In this document: in pieces, positions 47,504-55,734 of the stretch
Numbering within the stretch: the stretch's first letter is position 1
Layout: every line of letters begins with the position of its first letter
Assembly: GCF_032362555.1 (NCBI RefSeq)
Contig: NC_083532.1
Span: 4,043,001 to 4,107,000, forward strand
DNA length: 64,000 nt
Origin: Amyelois transitella
Lineage: Eukaryota; Arthropoda; Insecta; Lepidoptera; Pyralidae
Direction of reading: 5' to 3'
The notes under the pieces: generated by a model
What the model saw: the letters and a program-made list of their open reading frames with translations, nothing else
Databases searched by the model: none
Told to the model about the DNA's origin: nothing
Program-made: the position numbers and the translations under genes

Positions 47504-50500
47504 GGTAGTATGTCGTGTGGTTTGCGGAACTTTAAAATATGTATAAACTTGTGTGTACATACATACATATGGTCACGTCTATATCACTTGTGGGGTAGAC
47601 AGAGCCAACAGTGTTGAAAAGACTGATAGGCCACGTTCAGCTATTTGGTTCAATGATAGAATTGAGATTCAAATAGTGACAGGTTGCTAGCCCGTTGCCT
47701 AAAAAAAGGATCCCAAGTTTGTTAGCCTATCCCTTAGTCGCCTTATACGACATCCATAGGAAAGAGATGGAGTGGTCCTATTCTTTTTTGTACTGGCGCC
47801 GGGAACCACACGGCACTTGTGTGTACGGTTAGTTTTTTTTTTCAGGGAAATATTTCGTTTATTTTGGCGCTTTAAAATACGAATTTATATGTCTCATGGA
47901 TGTCGTAAAAGGCGACTCAGTGTAAACTTGGGATTCCTCTTTATAATATTCTGTGACTATTCAAGCCTACGTGTCTAGAACGTAATCCATAATGTGTGTG
48001 TGTGTGTTTTTTTTAAATGAATTATATGTATGTATCATGGGTGTGAAATTGAGTGACCGGATAAGGAACAGCATGATAGATAAGGGAATGTTGTGATGTG
48101 AAAGAAGATGTAGTTACAGGAATAGAAAAGGTTATGTTGAGATGGTTCGGTCATGTGGAGAGGATGAATGAAAACAGGTTGACTAAGCAGATGTACAAGG
48201 AGAGTGTGGAGGGAAAGGTCGGAGTGGGAAGACCTAGACGAACGTATCTTGATCAAATTAAGGACGTCCTGGTAAAGGGTCAGGTCGAGAGTGCCCGAAA
48301 CCGTCGAGCTTGCATGAAGAGAGTGAATGTAGATGAAGCGAAGGAAGTATGCAGAGATCGTGGCAAGTAGAAAGAGGTAGTCTCTGCCTACCCCTCTGGG
48401 AAAGAGGCGTAATTTTATGTATGTAGGTATGTATGAATTGCAAATCCGTAAAAAAAACGGATTGAAATGCATTAGTGCATCGATAAAGTTTAATCCAAGT
48501 GTTTCTAAGACAATTATCGGCTTAGATAAAAATATTTATACTTTATCGGGGCGGCGTGTTGCTAATCTGAGATAATTATTAATTTTGTGGTAATAAAATT
48601 AATTAAAACAAGATTTATTGATTTTATGTAATAACTTATTTTTATGTCTGTTGGTTCTTTAGTTTAGGATCCGCTACATCACACGGCAAGGCTTCGGTTA
48701 TTTTGGTTATAAGTGTACATGGCTACATATATCACGTCATTATACCTTACGAGGTATACAGAGCCAGCAGTGTCACAAAGACTGAAAGGCCACGTTCATA
48801 CATATGGCTTTAAGATGGAATTGAGATTCAAATAGTGACAGGTTGCTAGCCCGTCGTTTAAAAGAAGAGTCACAAGTTTATTAGCCTATCCTTTAATCGT
48901 TTTTTACGACATCCATGGGAAAGAGTTGGACCACTCCTGGCATAGTACAACTCCATCTCTTTTCATATATATAATAAAATTTAATCATTACATGTGGATG
49001 TCACACATATAGGCAATTTTATTATATGTATGAATAAAGATTAATATTTGTTGTTTAATTGTGCTGTGTAGTTTCGGGCACCAAATCTTTTTCCCGAGGA
49101 TGTCCTAAAAGGCGTCTAAGGGATAGGCTTGGGATTCTTCTTGTAAGCGATGGGCTAGCAACCTGTCACTATTTAAATCTCAATTATATCATAAAACCAA
49201 ACAGCTGAACGTAGCTATTGCTCTTTCCGAGACTGTTGCCTCTGTCTGCCCCGCAAGGGATATAGACGTGACTAATGCATGTATGTTTGTATTAATTAGT
49301 TTGCTCTCTCCTTTCCAGGGTGTAGTAGAATGCCCGCCCCAGTTCCTCTTCAAAGAGTTTAGGGACAATTTGCAAAGACTGCCCGAGTGGAACCCCACCA
49401 TACTTAAGAGCGAAATGATCAAGGTATGTGCTTATATTCCTTCTAACCTACCCAAATTCACGGCATATTCGTCTCTATTACCGAGTCATAGAGTTCCATG
49501 TAGGGAACTGCTGTTCCCGCGACTTCGTCCGCGTGGAATAGTTATTTTGGGCATCATTGAAGTGCCGTGTGGTTCCCGGCACCAATACAAAAAGAATAGG
49601 ACCACTCCATCTCTTTCCCATGGATGTCGTAAAAACCGACTAAGGGGTAGGCTTATAAACTTGGGATTCTTCTTTTAGGCGATGGGCTAGCAACCTGTCA
49701 CTATTTGAATCTCAATCCTATCTTAAAGCCAAATAGCTGAACGTGGCCTATCAGTCTTTACAAGACTGTAGGCTCTGTCTACCCCGCAAGGGATATAGAC
49801 GTGATTATATGTATGTATGTATGTATTGAAGCCCTCAAGGATGAATAATTTTCCCCGATTTTTTTCACATTCTCCATTATTTCTTCGCTCATAATAGTTG
49901 CAGCGTGATGTTATATAGCCTAAAGACTTAATCGATAAATGGTCTATTCAACGCAAAAATAACTTTTCAATTCGAAACAGTAGTTCCTCAGATTAGCGCG
50001 TTCAAACAAACAAACTTCAGTTTCATAATATTAGTATAGATATTCACGCATATCGCATTATTTTTAGACACACTACGGCTGAGTAAGTAATGTGTGTTCA
50101 AATCCCAACTCGGCCATTTTTTTAGTTGTACACATTAGTTTGAGTGCTAACCGATGCTCTTATGGTGAGGAAAAATATCGTGAGGAAGGACTTGCACATT
50201 CAGGCAACTGGATGTGTAACCATGATCGATCCGATACGGGTCAGGTTTACCTGCAAAGGTTGCGGAGGTCAGATTGGAGTCGCTTCGTGTAAAAACCTGA
50301 CTCACCCAATCTAGGATCCCCACGCAAAACCATACCCCGGGCTCCTCTCCAGAGTGGTGAGGATGCAATCGGGACTAAAGCCAGTAGGAACAAGATGGTC
50401 GAACGGTAAAGGTGCACAAGTTCAAATCCTGCCTCGGCCTAGGGTTGCCACCTTTTTTTTGAAGAAAAATAGTATTATTTATTTTTCCATGACGCTGCGG

Positions 50501-52852
50501 GTGCGTTCCATTCGCAGTTAATTCAAAAAAAGCGCGACAATTGAATTAGCGATAAAAATATACCTAGTATTTTTCGTCCTATATTGTTTTTTTTTTTATT
50601 ATATAGTACAATTGACTAAAATATAGTACGATACTATATAATATAGTACGGGTGGCAACCCTACCTCGGCCTAGCCCGTATTAGATCGATCATAGTTACA
50701 CATCCAGTTGCAATAATAATTATGTAGGACACACAGAATCAGTTAGCGGTCGAAAGGCGCGCCCCGGGCTCCTCTCCAGAGAGGTGAAACATGTAATCTC
50801 TGCCTATCCCTCCGGGGGAAAAAAACGTGGTTTTTACATACATACATACATAAAATCACGCCTCTTTCCCGGAGTGGAAATGGTTTTTACATACGTGCCT
50901 ATAATGACTAGAATAGAATAGATTTTTTTTCAAAATAGGATACAAGATATCACTTATTGACGTCACATCACTTAAATCTAATTATAACTACTACCGCTTC
51001 CAAAGCGCATGTGTAGAAGAAGCGGCGGTACAAATTACACTGCAGCATTTTCATCGGACGTCAATATACAAATATAGATCTCTTAAATCTAAATCATGGA
51101 CGAATGCACATTGTCTACATTAAAAAACATGAATGAATGTAGAACTAGTTATTTCAATACGAATATTTCGTCAAATAAATTAAGATAAAATAAAATATGT
51201 ACACACTGTACAAATTATGTCAACACCATGTCAAAAATGCACAAGCATTCAAGAGGCCATTATGTCAAGCTCGGGCCACACATGTTTATCATTAACATAA
51301 TCCTCCGTGCTGTAATAGGCTTTCCTTTTGGCTATGATCACAATAAGGGAATTTCCAATTATTTTCCAGGAAATAGCTCCAGGCATCGACCTGTCTTACC
51401 AAGTGACCGCTGGTGGTGGCGGCGGCATCATAGCGCCGCGAGACTTCATCATCCTCAGACGCACGGCGGCTCTCTCAAGGGACGGCCTCGTGGTGGAAGA
51501 CGAGACGCCATACGCTTATATCAGCAGCGGGAAGAGCGTGCAAGTGCCCGGGTACCCTCCTTGTCCCAAGATGGTGAGGTGAGTGGCTTTGAAACAGGGT
51601 TTTGTTACACTTTCGTCATTCCTCCGTCTATCTGCCGTCATTTCCTCTTCAATTTTGCGTCATTACCTCGCCAAGTGTTCGCCATTCTCTCTCCAATCTT
51701 GCGTCATTACCTCGCCAATTGTTCGTCATTCTCTCTCCAATCTTGCGTCATTACCTCGCCAATTGTTCGTCATTCCCTCTCCAATCTTGCGTCATTACCT
51801 CGCCAATTGTTAGTCATTCCCTCTCCAATCTTTCGTCATTACCTCACCAATGTCTCGTCGTATATTCTGGTCTGCTTTTGCACCGGAGATGGTTAGATAA
51901 CTGTCTTTGAAGCCACATTTCTCCTCTAATTCCCCCATCATAGCGCCGCGAGACTTCATCATCCTCAGACGCACGGCGGCACTCTCGAGGGACGGCCTCG
52001 TGGTGGAAGACGAGACGCCATACGCTTATATCAGCAGCGGGAAGAGCGTGCAAGTGCCCGGGTACCCTCCTTGTCCCAAGATGGTGAGGTGAGTGGCTTT
52101 GAAACAGGGTTTTGTTATACTTTCGTCATTCCTCCGTCAATATTTCGTCATTCCACCGTCTATCTGCCGTCATTTCCTCACCAATATGTATGTATGTAAA
52201 TAATTAATAACTTGTATGCTATTGTCCGTAGAGGTGACAATAAAGTTGGCTGCTGGTTCATGAAGCATCTGAACAAGAAGAGTAGCAGTGGGAGTGTGGA
52301 GAGGTGCACCACATTCCAGTGGCTCATGTGCTGTGACCTCAAAGGTAAGGACCTTTTTTTGACCTCGCTTTGTTCTCCCACCCGGCTTTATACTAATGTG
52401 GTTTTTAAATGCGGGTGTTGTGTGGTCATGTTAAAGAAATAAATACATACATACATACATATCATCACGTCTATATCCCTTACGGGGTAGACAGAGCCAA
52501 CAGTGATGTAAAGATTGAAAGGCCACGTTCAGCTGTTTGGTTTAATGATAGAATTGAGATTGAAATAGTGACAGGTTGCTAGCCTGTCGCCTAAAAAAGA
52601 GTGCCAAGTTTGTAAGCCTATCCCTTAGTCACATTTTACGACATCCATGGGAATGAGACGGAGTGGTCTTATTCTTTTTTTTTGTATTGATACCGGGAAC
52701 CACACGGTTATTATTAATAATTTTTTAATTTATCTCTTCCAGGTAAAATACCACAATTTGTTCTCGACACGGCGTTTGCAACGGTAATGTTGGATTATAT
52801 AGTGCACGTGAGGAAGTTCGTCGCTGAGTCCAAAGCTAAGGGTCTCTTTTAA
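38177..52852 (+). CDS. Start1: STARD3/MLN64/Start1-like sterol-transfer protein
   Basis: Eleven coding exons splice in phase to 483 aa: 38177-38264, 38369-38517, 39081-39239, 39600-39653, 40785-40923, 42113-42288, 47306-47455, 49319-49423, 51370-51578, 52232-52344, 52743-52852. Residues about 50-196 form the MENTAL domain, with four hydrophobic segments and STARD3-like motifs (FCLFVTFDLLF, WFLDFRVLPQE). Residues 197-255 are a linker containing NWFSPVD, matching the phospho-FFAT motif position of human STARD3 (QFYSPPE). Residues 256-483 are a START domain (IAPRDFIILRR, DLKGKIPQFVLD). Family members sit in late endosomes and move cholesterol at contacts with the ER; the insect protein Start1 is linked to ecdysteroid-producing tissue. 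The long START insertion of Drosophila Start1 is absent. Confidence 0.92.
38369..38517 (+). CDS. Start1: STARD3-like exon 2: MENTAL domain TM1
   Basis: 149 bases after TTTCAG, donor GTGAGT. It encodes STVRRFFCLFVTFDLLFTGL and MWLICVM, close to the human SIRRTFCLFVTFDLLF segment. Confidence 0.92.
38549..38840 (+). repeat. LINE reverse-transcriptase tail fragment
   Basis: CCATGTGGAGAGGATGAATG to GGCGTGATTATATGTATG; aligns with codons of the tail at 48098-48370. Confidence 0.72.
38865..38985 (+). repeat. S265 repeat, forward, 3' half
   Basis: TTTGAATCTCAATTCCATTA through CTGTTGACTCTGTCTACCC. Confidence 0.65.
39081..39239 (+). CDS. Start1: STARD3-like exon 3: MENTAL domain TM2
   Basis: Phase-0 exon of 53 codons after TTTTTCAG, donor GTAAGT. 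It encodes ETLEQIFDREIVHYNVKTSL and a hydrophobic segment ending NWSVIA. Confidence 0.9.
39325..39480 (-). repeat. tRNA-derived SINE (type A), reverse, truncated
   Basis: GTTAGCCTCGAAGTGAGTTC and AAACATCCAAGACCCTGGGC; the box regions are lost. Confidence 0.6.
39495..39575 (-). repeat. RTE-like LINE 3' end, reverse fragment
   Basis: Ends GCAAAACAACGTTTGCCGGG and ACAGCTAGTATAATA, just upstream of a STARD3-like exon. Confidence 0.55.
39600..39653 (+). CDS. Start1: STARD3-like exon 4: MENTAL domain TM3
   Basis: An 18-codon exon after TTGTTTCAG, donor GTAAGT: LSTGGTCAFLMAKVFVFD, matching the short human VTTLVSSAFLIVKV segment. Confidence 0.88.
40330..40570 (+). repeat. S265 repeat, forward
   Basis: AGGACCACTCCATATCTCTT to GATGATTAACGCTTATGTATG. 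Confidence 0.75.
40572..40748 (+). repeat. LINE reverse-transcriptase tail fragment
   Basis: TCTTGATCAAATTAAGGACG to GGCGTGATTTTATGTATG; abuts the S265 copy and ends about 35 bases before a STARD3-like exon. Confidence 0.72.
40785..40923 (+). CDS. Start1: STARD3-like exon 5: MENTAL domain TM4
   Basis: 139 bases after CGAACAG, donor GTGAGT. It encodes VYQVFLILTSFTISWSEAWF then LDFRVLPQE, a MENTAL-domain hallmark. Confidence 0.92.
40935..41223 (-). repeat. S265 repeat, reverse, full length
   Basis: CATACATACATACATAGATA tail to CCGGGAACCACACGGCAC head, directly after a STARD3-like exon. Confidence 0.85.
41230..41690 (-). repeat. S265 repeat, reverse, with 240-bp insertion
   Basis: The tail block at 41230-41285 and the remainder from about 41545 are separated by unrelated sequence (around 41300-41540) that I do not recognise. 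Confidence 0.6.
41722..41965 (+). repeat. S265 repeat, forward
   Basis: GCTGTGTGGGTCCCGGAACC to GTGATTATATG. Confidence 0.78.
41967..42085 (+). repeat. LINE reverse-transcriptase tail fragment
   Basis: CCGAGCTTGCATGAAGAGAG to GAAAGAGGCGTGATATTG; sits about 30 bases before STARD3-like exon 6. Confidence 0.7.
42113..42288 (+). CDS. Start1: STARD3-like exon 6: linker with phospho-FFAT-like motif
   Basis: 176 bases after CGACAG, donor GTATGT, entered in phase 1 and left in phase 0. It encodes the linker between MENTAL and START domains, including FGESTVNWFSPVDTPEASPR. NWFSPVD has aromatic residues at positions 2-3, S at 4, P at 5 and D at 7, as in the VAP-binding phospho-FFAT of human STARD3. 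The 3' half and donor of this exon are repeated in decayed form downstream. Confidence 0.85.
42370..43140 (+). pseudogene. decayed tandem copies of STARD3-like exon 6
   Basis: About five degenerate copies of the 3' half of exon 6 with its donor and flanking intron recur at spacings of roughly 140-180 bp. They start near 42373, 42540, 42718, 42870 and 43085. Diagnostic pieces are CTGTTAACTGGTTCTCACC, GGCCCGGGGAGACTGTTAT and CTCAGGATCAGGT. Several have frame breaks (for example GGGTAAACTG and GGCCTAAGAGG), and no intact acceptor was found, so they are probably not spliced in. Confidence 0.75.
43280..43705. repeat. S265 reverse fragment and forward copy
   Basis: 43280-43405 is a reverse tail half. 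43449-43702 is a near-complete forward copy with head GTGCCGTGTGGTTCCCGGCA. Confidence 0.78.
43950..44085 (-). repeat. S265 repeat, reverse, head half
   Basis: AGCCTATCCCTTAGTCGCCT to CCGGGAACCACACGATAC, preceded by a forward head GCCGTGTGGTGCCCGG. Confidence 0.68.
44455..44690 (-). repeat. LINE reverse-transcriptase tail, reverse
   Basis: ACATAAATCACGCCTCTTTC to GCCAGAACGTCTTCGATTTG; the complement encodes the RRACMKRVMNVDE segment. Confidence 0.72.
44840..45096 (-). repeat. S265 repeat, reverse, full length
   Basis: ATACATACATATGGTCATGT to CCGGGAACCACACGCC. Confidence 0.85.
45663..45895 (+). repeat. S265 repeat, forward, tail lost
   Basis: GTGCCGTGTGGTTCCCGGCTC to TCTTCAAGATTGTTGGTCC. 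Confidence 0.75.
46478..46696 (+). CDS. possible alternative first exon giving a START-only isoform
   Basis: A 73-codon open exon with a good start context (AAAGATGGCC) and a GTAAGT donor. It encodes MAASSSSADPNAALTDVETS, then an amphipathic KYVKELANAKSNEEFEKKIN and a KFGISIASWMKLLF helix. It ends in phase 0, exactly as needed to splice to the START exon at 47306, and gives a 301-aa protein with no MENTAL domain, about the size of StAR. It has no polypyrimidine acceptor, so it should be a first exon. I do not recognise the 73-aa sequence. A separate nested gene is the alternative. Confidence 0.5.
46935..47262. repeat. head-to-head S265 fragments
   Basis: A reverse tail half (46965-47045) is joined to a forward copy (47045-47262, CCATGGATGTCGCAAAAGCG to GTGATTATATGTATGTG). 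Confidence 0.7.
47306..47455 (+). CDS. Start1: STARD3-like exon 7: START domain N-terminus
   Basis: 50 codons after GCCAACAG, phase 0 at both ends. It encodes IEEYISQAEESLTNSWRVIN and ENWHLEKRGQHGDVVES, equivalent to the human EYIRQG...ENWKFEKNNEYGD. The donor GTGAG is followed immediately by a run of 40 T. Confidence 0.88.
47461..47500 (+). repeat. poly(T) run of 40 at a splice donor
   Basis: Forty consecutive T begin at intron position +6, straight after the GTGAG donor of the START exon. It may be an antisense poly(A) remnant or a replication-slippage expansion; length is likely uncertain or variable. Confidence 0.9.
47555..47816 (-). repeat. S265 repeat, reverse, full length
   Basis: ACATACATACATATGGTCAC to CCGGGAACCACACGGCAC. 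Confidence 0.88.
48025..48430 (+). mobile_element. LINE reverse-transcriptase C-terminal fragment (longest copy)
   Basis: The longest copy of the recurring tail. The open frame 48098-48370 reads MLRWFGHVERMNENRLTKQM, then [15 protein letters not shown] and [20 protein letters not shown], the typical C-terminus of lepidopteran LINE endonuclease/reverse transcriptases. It ends in the TTTTATGTATGTAGG tail. 5'-truncated and non-functional. Confidence 0.82.
48722..48945 (-). repeat. S265 repeat, reverse, head lost
   Basis: ACATATATCACGTCATTATA to GACATCCATGGGAAAGAGTTG. Confidence 0.75.
49060..49290 (+). repeat. S265 repeat, forward
   Basis: GTGCTGTGTAGTTTCGGGCA to GACTAATGCATGTATG, just upstream of a START exon. 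Confidence 0.78.
49319..49423 (+). CDS. Start1: STARD3-like exon 8: START domain
   Basis: 35 codons after CTTTCCAG, donor GTATGT: GVVECPPQFLFKEFRDNLQR and LPEWNPTILKSEMIK, matching the human CPAELVYQEV...WNKTV segment. Confidence 0.9.
49507..50042 (+). repeat. RTE-like LINE 3' end interrupted by S265
   Basis: GTTCCCGCGACTTCGTCCGC at 49512 through GGGCATCATTGAAG, interrupted at 49563-49827, resuming TTGAAGCCCTCAAGGATG to CATAATATTAGTATAGATA. Confidence 0.8.
49563..49827 (+). repeat. S265 repeat with target duplication
   Basis: A complete copy inserted into an RTE-like element. ATTGAAG occurs on both sides, consistent with a 7-bp target-site duplication, and so defines the true ends of S265. 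Confidence 0.85.
50085..50450 (+). repeat. tRNA-derived SINE (type B), composite
   Basis: Body blocks CACATTCAGGCAACTGGATG and GAGTCGCTTCGTGTAAAAAC, then a second box-B-like AGTTCAAATCCTGCC near 50418. Confidence 0.68.
50912..51185 (+). repeat. interspersed repeat with GACGTCACATCACTTAAATC block, long copy
   Basis: From TAGAATAGAATAGATTTTTT through GAAGCGGCGGTACAAATTAC to TTTCAATACGAATATTTCGTC, the longest copy here; it partly overlaps the unit triplicated at 19123-19431 in reverse. Confidence 0.6.
51370..51578 (+). CDS. Start1: STARD3-like exon 9: START domain core
   Basis: 209 bases after TTTTCCAG, leaving in phase 2 at AG|GTGAGT. It encodes EIAPGIDLSYQVTAGGGGG and IIAPRDFIILRRTAALSRD, the conserved PRDF block of START domains. 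Most of it is duplicated at 51936. Confidence 0.92.
51656..51860 (+). repeat. 44-bp minisatellite between the exon 9 copies
   Basis: Units beginning TGCGTCATTACCTCGCCAA recur every 44 bp from 51656, 51700, 51744 and 51788, then degenerate. The CGTCATT word also flanks both exon copies, so the array may have mediated the exon duplication. Confidence 0.85.
51936..52138 (+). pseudogene. partial duplicate of STARD3-like exon 9 and its donor
   Basis: A 203-bp copy, offset by 510 bp, of 51426-51628 with only three differences. The two in the coding part (GCT to GCA, TCA to TCG) are both synonymous, and the third is in the intron. It keeps the open frame and donor but lacks the 5' third of the exon and a strong phase-correct acceptor. 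Inclusion together with exon 9 would shift the frame. It is probably a recent non-functional copy; use as a mutually exclusive exon through a weak acceptor at GAAG|CC (51912) is only a formal possibility. Confidence 0.75.
52232..52344 (+). CDS. Start1: STARD3-like exon 10: START domain
   Basis: 113 bases after GTCCGTAG, donor GTAAGG. It encodes GDNKVGCWFMKHLNKK and CTTFQWLMCCDLK. The acceptor choice is fixed by phase, because the next AG two bases on gives a stop. Confidence 0.88.
52443..52708 (-). repeat. S265 repeat, reverse, full length
   Basis: ATACATACATACATATCATC to CCGGGAACCACACGG, about 35 bases before the last STARD3-like exon. Confidence 0.87.
52743..52852 (+). CDS. Start1: STARD3-like terminal exon: START C-terminal helix
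   Basis: Begins after CTCTTCCAG and ends at TAA 52850-52852. It encodes GKIPQFVLDTAFATVMLDYI and VHVRKFVAESKAKGLF, the amphipathic C-terminal START helix. Confidence 0.9.
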
Positions 52853-53824
52853 GATATTACATGCCGCTTTCTATCCCTAGACAGGCAGGAAACAACACTT
52901 TCTTTAAGATATTACATGCCACTTTCTATTCCGAGACAGATGGAACACTAGTGCCTGTTTTTATACATTGTGTGCCGTTTTGATATTTGTTTAAAAGCAG
53001 TGTTTTCAAGATATATGTGTTAATTTATGAAAGTTACTGCCTATCCCCATAAGGGGATCTCATATTATTTCTGCCTATGAAGGAGTTTTCAGAAAGGTTC
53101 TATGTCAAATTAAATTTTAACAAATCTTTGAATAAAAAGAAGAAAAATAAAAATAAAGAAACAACAAATACATATATGTATTTTTTAATTATTTTGATTT
53201 TATGTAAGATAAGCACTTTAAAAATATATATGTAAAACAACAGTTGTAAAACTTGGCTTCAACACTACTGTGCGACCAAAAAAAGGGTCTCAACAAATAT
53301 AATATTTTATTGTGAACAATTTTTATTACACAGTTATAAAACGTGCCCATGACACTACCGCTAAGAGCTATAAAACAATATTTGTTACGGAATAGTAAAT
53401 AATTTCGAGTGCTTTTTTTTTACAATTTAGGGACAACATATTTAACACAAAAAACATGTGGAAAAAATGGCAAAATATAATAAAGGAAAGAGATGGAATA
53501 ACATACTCTTTTCATATTTCACAAATAATTATTTTATTTGCTTCCTTATTAGTTATTAAGACATATATTTAAAAACATATTTGAGCATTTCCCTGTCCAT
53601 ACTATGTAACTTTTAGTTTTAAGCTAGTGAACATCTGAAATTTATTAAAATCTATGATTGTTTAAATAAAAAATAGGAAATATGCGACCCACTTTGTTTT
53701 CACTTGAGATTTTTATTTTATTGTCTAACGTGGTAACTATTGTACATTTAACCATATCTTTTTTATAAAGTGCTAAATTGTAAACACGTTTATATTTTTT
53801 TTTTACAATACTTATAAGAACGCG

Positions 53825-53932
53825 TAAAAAAATTTTGCGATAAGAATTGATACGTCAAATTTAAAGATGTACAACTGACAAGTTGTACATCTTTAAATTT
53901 GACGTATCAATTCTTATCGCAAAATTTTTTTA
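53825..53932. repeat. perfect 52-bp-arm inverted repeat (hairpin)
   Basis: Arms 53825-53876 and 53881-53932 are perfectly complementary with a 4-base loop GACA. A further AGAAC/GTTCT pairing flanks a 3-base mismatch. No coding potential is seen in either arm. It could be a hairpin-RNA or small-RNA precursor, or a recent palindromic duplication. Confidence 0.92.
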
Positions 53933-54230
53933 TATGTTCTTTGGGAATTATAAAAGAAACACTAAACGAGATATTTCCAATACTTTTACGGGAATCGAGG
54001 CTCTGGGCAAAAATTTGTATTTTTATAACCTTATTGACTTGTCATTAACACTACCGTGCACTATCGCAGTTCAAACTGTGATCAATGTGTGTTTTAATAT
54101 TATGCTGAATGAATGAGTGAATGATTTAATTCGCTTTGAATGAGTCGAATTACAGTTGTTGTTCAATTGTGATATATTTATAAGGATTAAGAGGATATTT
54201 GTATGCTATTAACTATATAATCGTCATTTA

Positions 54231-54312
54231 GCATAACGTTTTTTGGGATAATCATTATTTCACTTAAAAATTCATAGAAACTTAGATGATAACTTATGCC
54301 AAAACGTTATGC
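54231..54312. mobile_element. 82-bp element with 12-bp inverted termini
   Basis: GCATAACGTTTT (54231-54242) and its exact complement AAAACGTTATGC (54301-54312) bound an AT-rich 82-bp segment. It may be a miniature inverted-repeat element or its remnant; no target duplication was identified. Confidence 0.4.
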
Positions 54313-55044
54313 AGAATGCTGATTATGCCATAAAGAATTATGGAATTCAATATGGACTTCTATTTAACAAGTTTTTTTTCAACCTTTCTTTCAATATAAT
54401 TTAACTAAGTAATAAGTTCATTCTTTTTCAATTTTCATTCTAAAACAATTCATATACTTTATGAGATATCACTCGTCCAAAAAAGTCTTTGCCATTGCGC
54501 ATTTAGTCTGCATTACACAAAGGAATCATAATCAGTTATTATTGAAAATATTGAATCAAAAGTAATTTTTTCTAGACACATGACCCTCTTTAATATACGG
54601 ATTTAGACCCGTTCAGTGTATATGATAAATCCAGGATTAATGAATTCTATGAAACCTTAAAATAATTCAAACTAACTTCGAGGCTAACTCTTCAATTTCC
54701 ACTGAACTAAATCTGTATAACTTGACCCGTATATAATTATTAATTTTATTTTTTTATTAATTTAATTATTTGGTCTACCATTGTATGCTATATTGATACA
54801 CGTTATACAATGTAATACATACATTATTTTAATTTAATTGCTAAATGTTTAAACCAACGAAGGTAAACAACCACTTACTCAAATTCATAAAACATTATTT
54901 ACATAGCTGTTAAGAGATTTCCTGAAGGCGATTATTGCATATTTCTGACCCATCGATATAAGTTTTTCAAATGGTTTTTGACTCATTCTCAAGCGACTGA
55001 TTTGAATATTTACGGAGATAAAAAATAAGATGTAATTTATAACC

Positions 55045-55276
55045 TACTAGAGGCCGCCCGCGACTTCGTCCGCGTGGAAATCCAATCATAACGTAACAAT
55101 CAATCCCGCTCTCTCCGGGATAAAAAGTAGCCTATATGTTATTCTGGGTCTTCAGCTACCTATGTAACAAATTTCATCGTAATCGGTTCAGTAGTTTTTG
55201 CGTGAAAGAGTAACAAACATCCATACTGACATCCTGACATACTCACAAACTTTCGCATTTATAATATTAGTAGGAT
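55045..55276 (+). repeat. RTE-like LINE 3' end
   Basis: ACTAGAGGCCGCCCGCGACT to TATAATATTAGTAGGAT with a 10-25-bp difference from the 4324 copy. Confidence 0.75.
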
Positions 55277-55444
55277 TATTTATATACTGTGTTCTTTTGC
55301 CTCTCTCTATTTATGATGAATAAAAAATAATAATGATTTGGTTTAAAAAAAAATGTGACAGAATATACTTATTATGTTGTGACTGACACGACACATAGAT
55401 ACATTTATTTTTAAAGCATTTAACAGAACGTGTAGCAATATTTT

Positions 55445-55565
55445 AACGACCTCTTGACGCAGTGTTGTTAGAATCTGAGATTCCGGGTTCGATACCCGGC
55501 CAGGCAAATTTTGGAAAATGATACTTTTCAGATTGGCCTGGGTCTAGGGTTTCACTATTTAGTTA
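55445..55565 (+). repeat. tRNA-derived SINE (type A), degenerate
   Basis: ACGACCTCTTGACGCAGTG and B box GGGTTCGATACCCGGCC, then a short body. Confidence 0.65.
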
Positions 55566-55734
55566 TAAATAAAACAACCTTAGTATTTAACCTTACAATG
55601 AAGCTGTATGTAAAAATATTAATAATTAATTATTTTAAGTTACATAAGTAGGTATAATTTATTAGAATTAAGGAAAAATAATAAACATTTTTATACTGAT
55701 TTCTTTGTTTCACTTAGAATGACATGTAACTATA

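Noticed and set aside
47255-47617. 120-aa ORF with a poly-Phe tract
   Set aside because: Frame shifted relative to the START exon and dependent on the T40 run.
51228-51896. 222-aa plus-strand ORF
   Set aside because: Runs out of frame over the START exon into the 44-bp minisatellite, which keeps it open; no domain recognisable.
53883-54116. 77-aa plus-strand ORF next to the hairpin
   Set aside because: Starts inside the palindrome, AT-rich composition, no recognisable motif or promoter.
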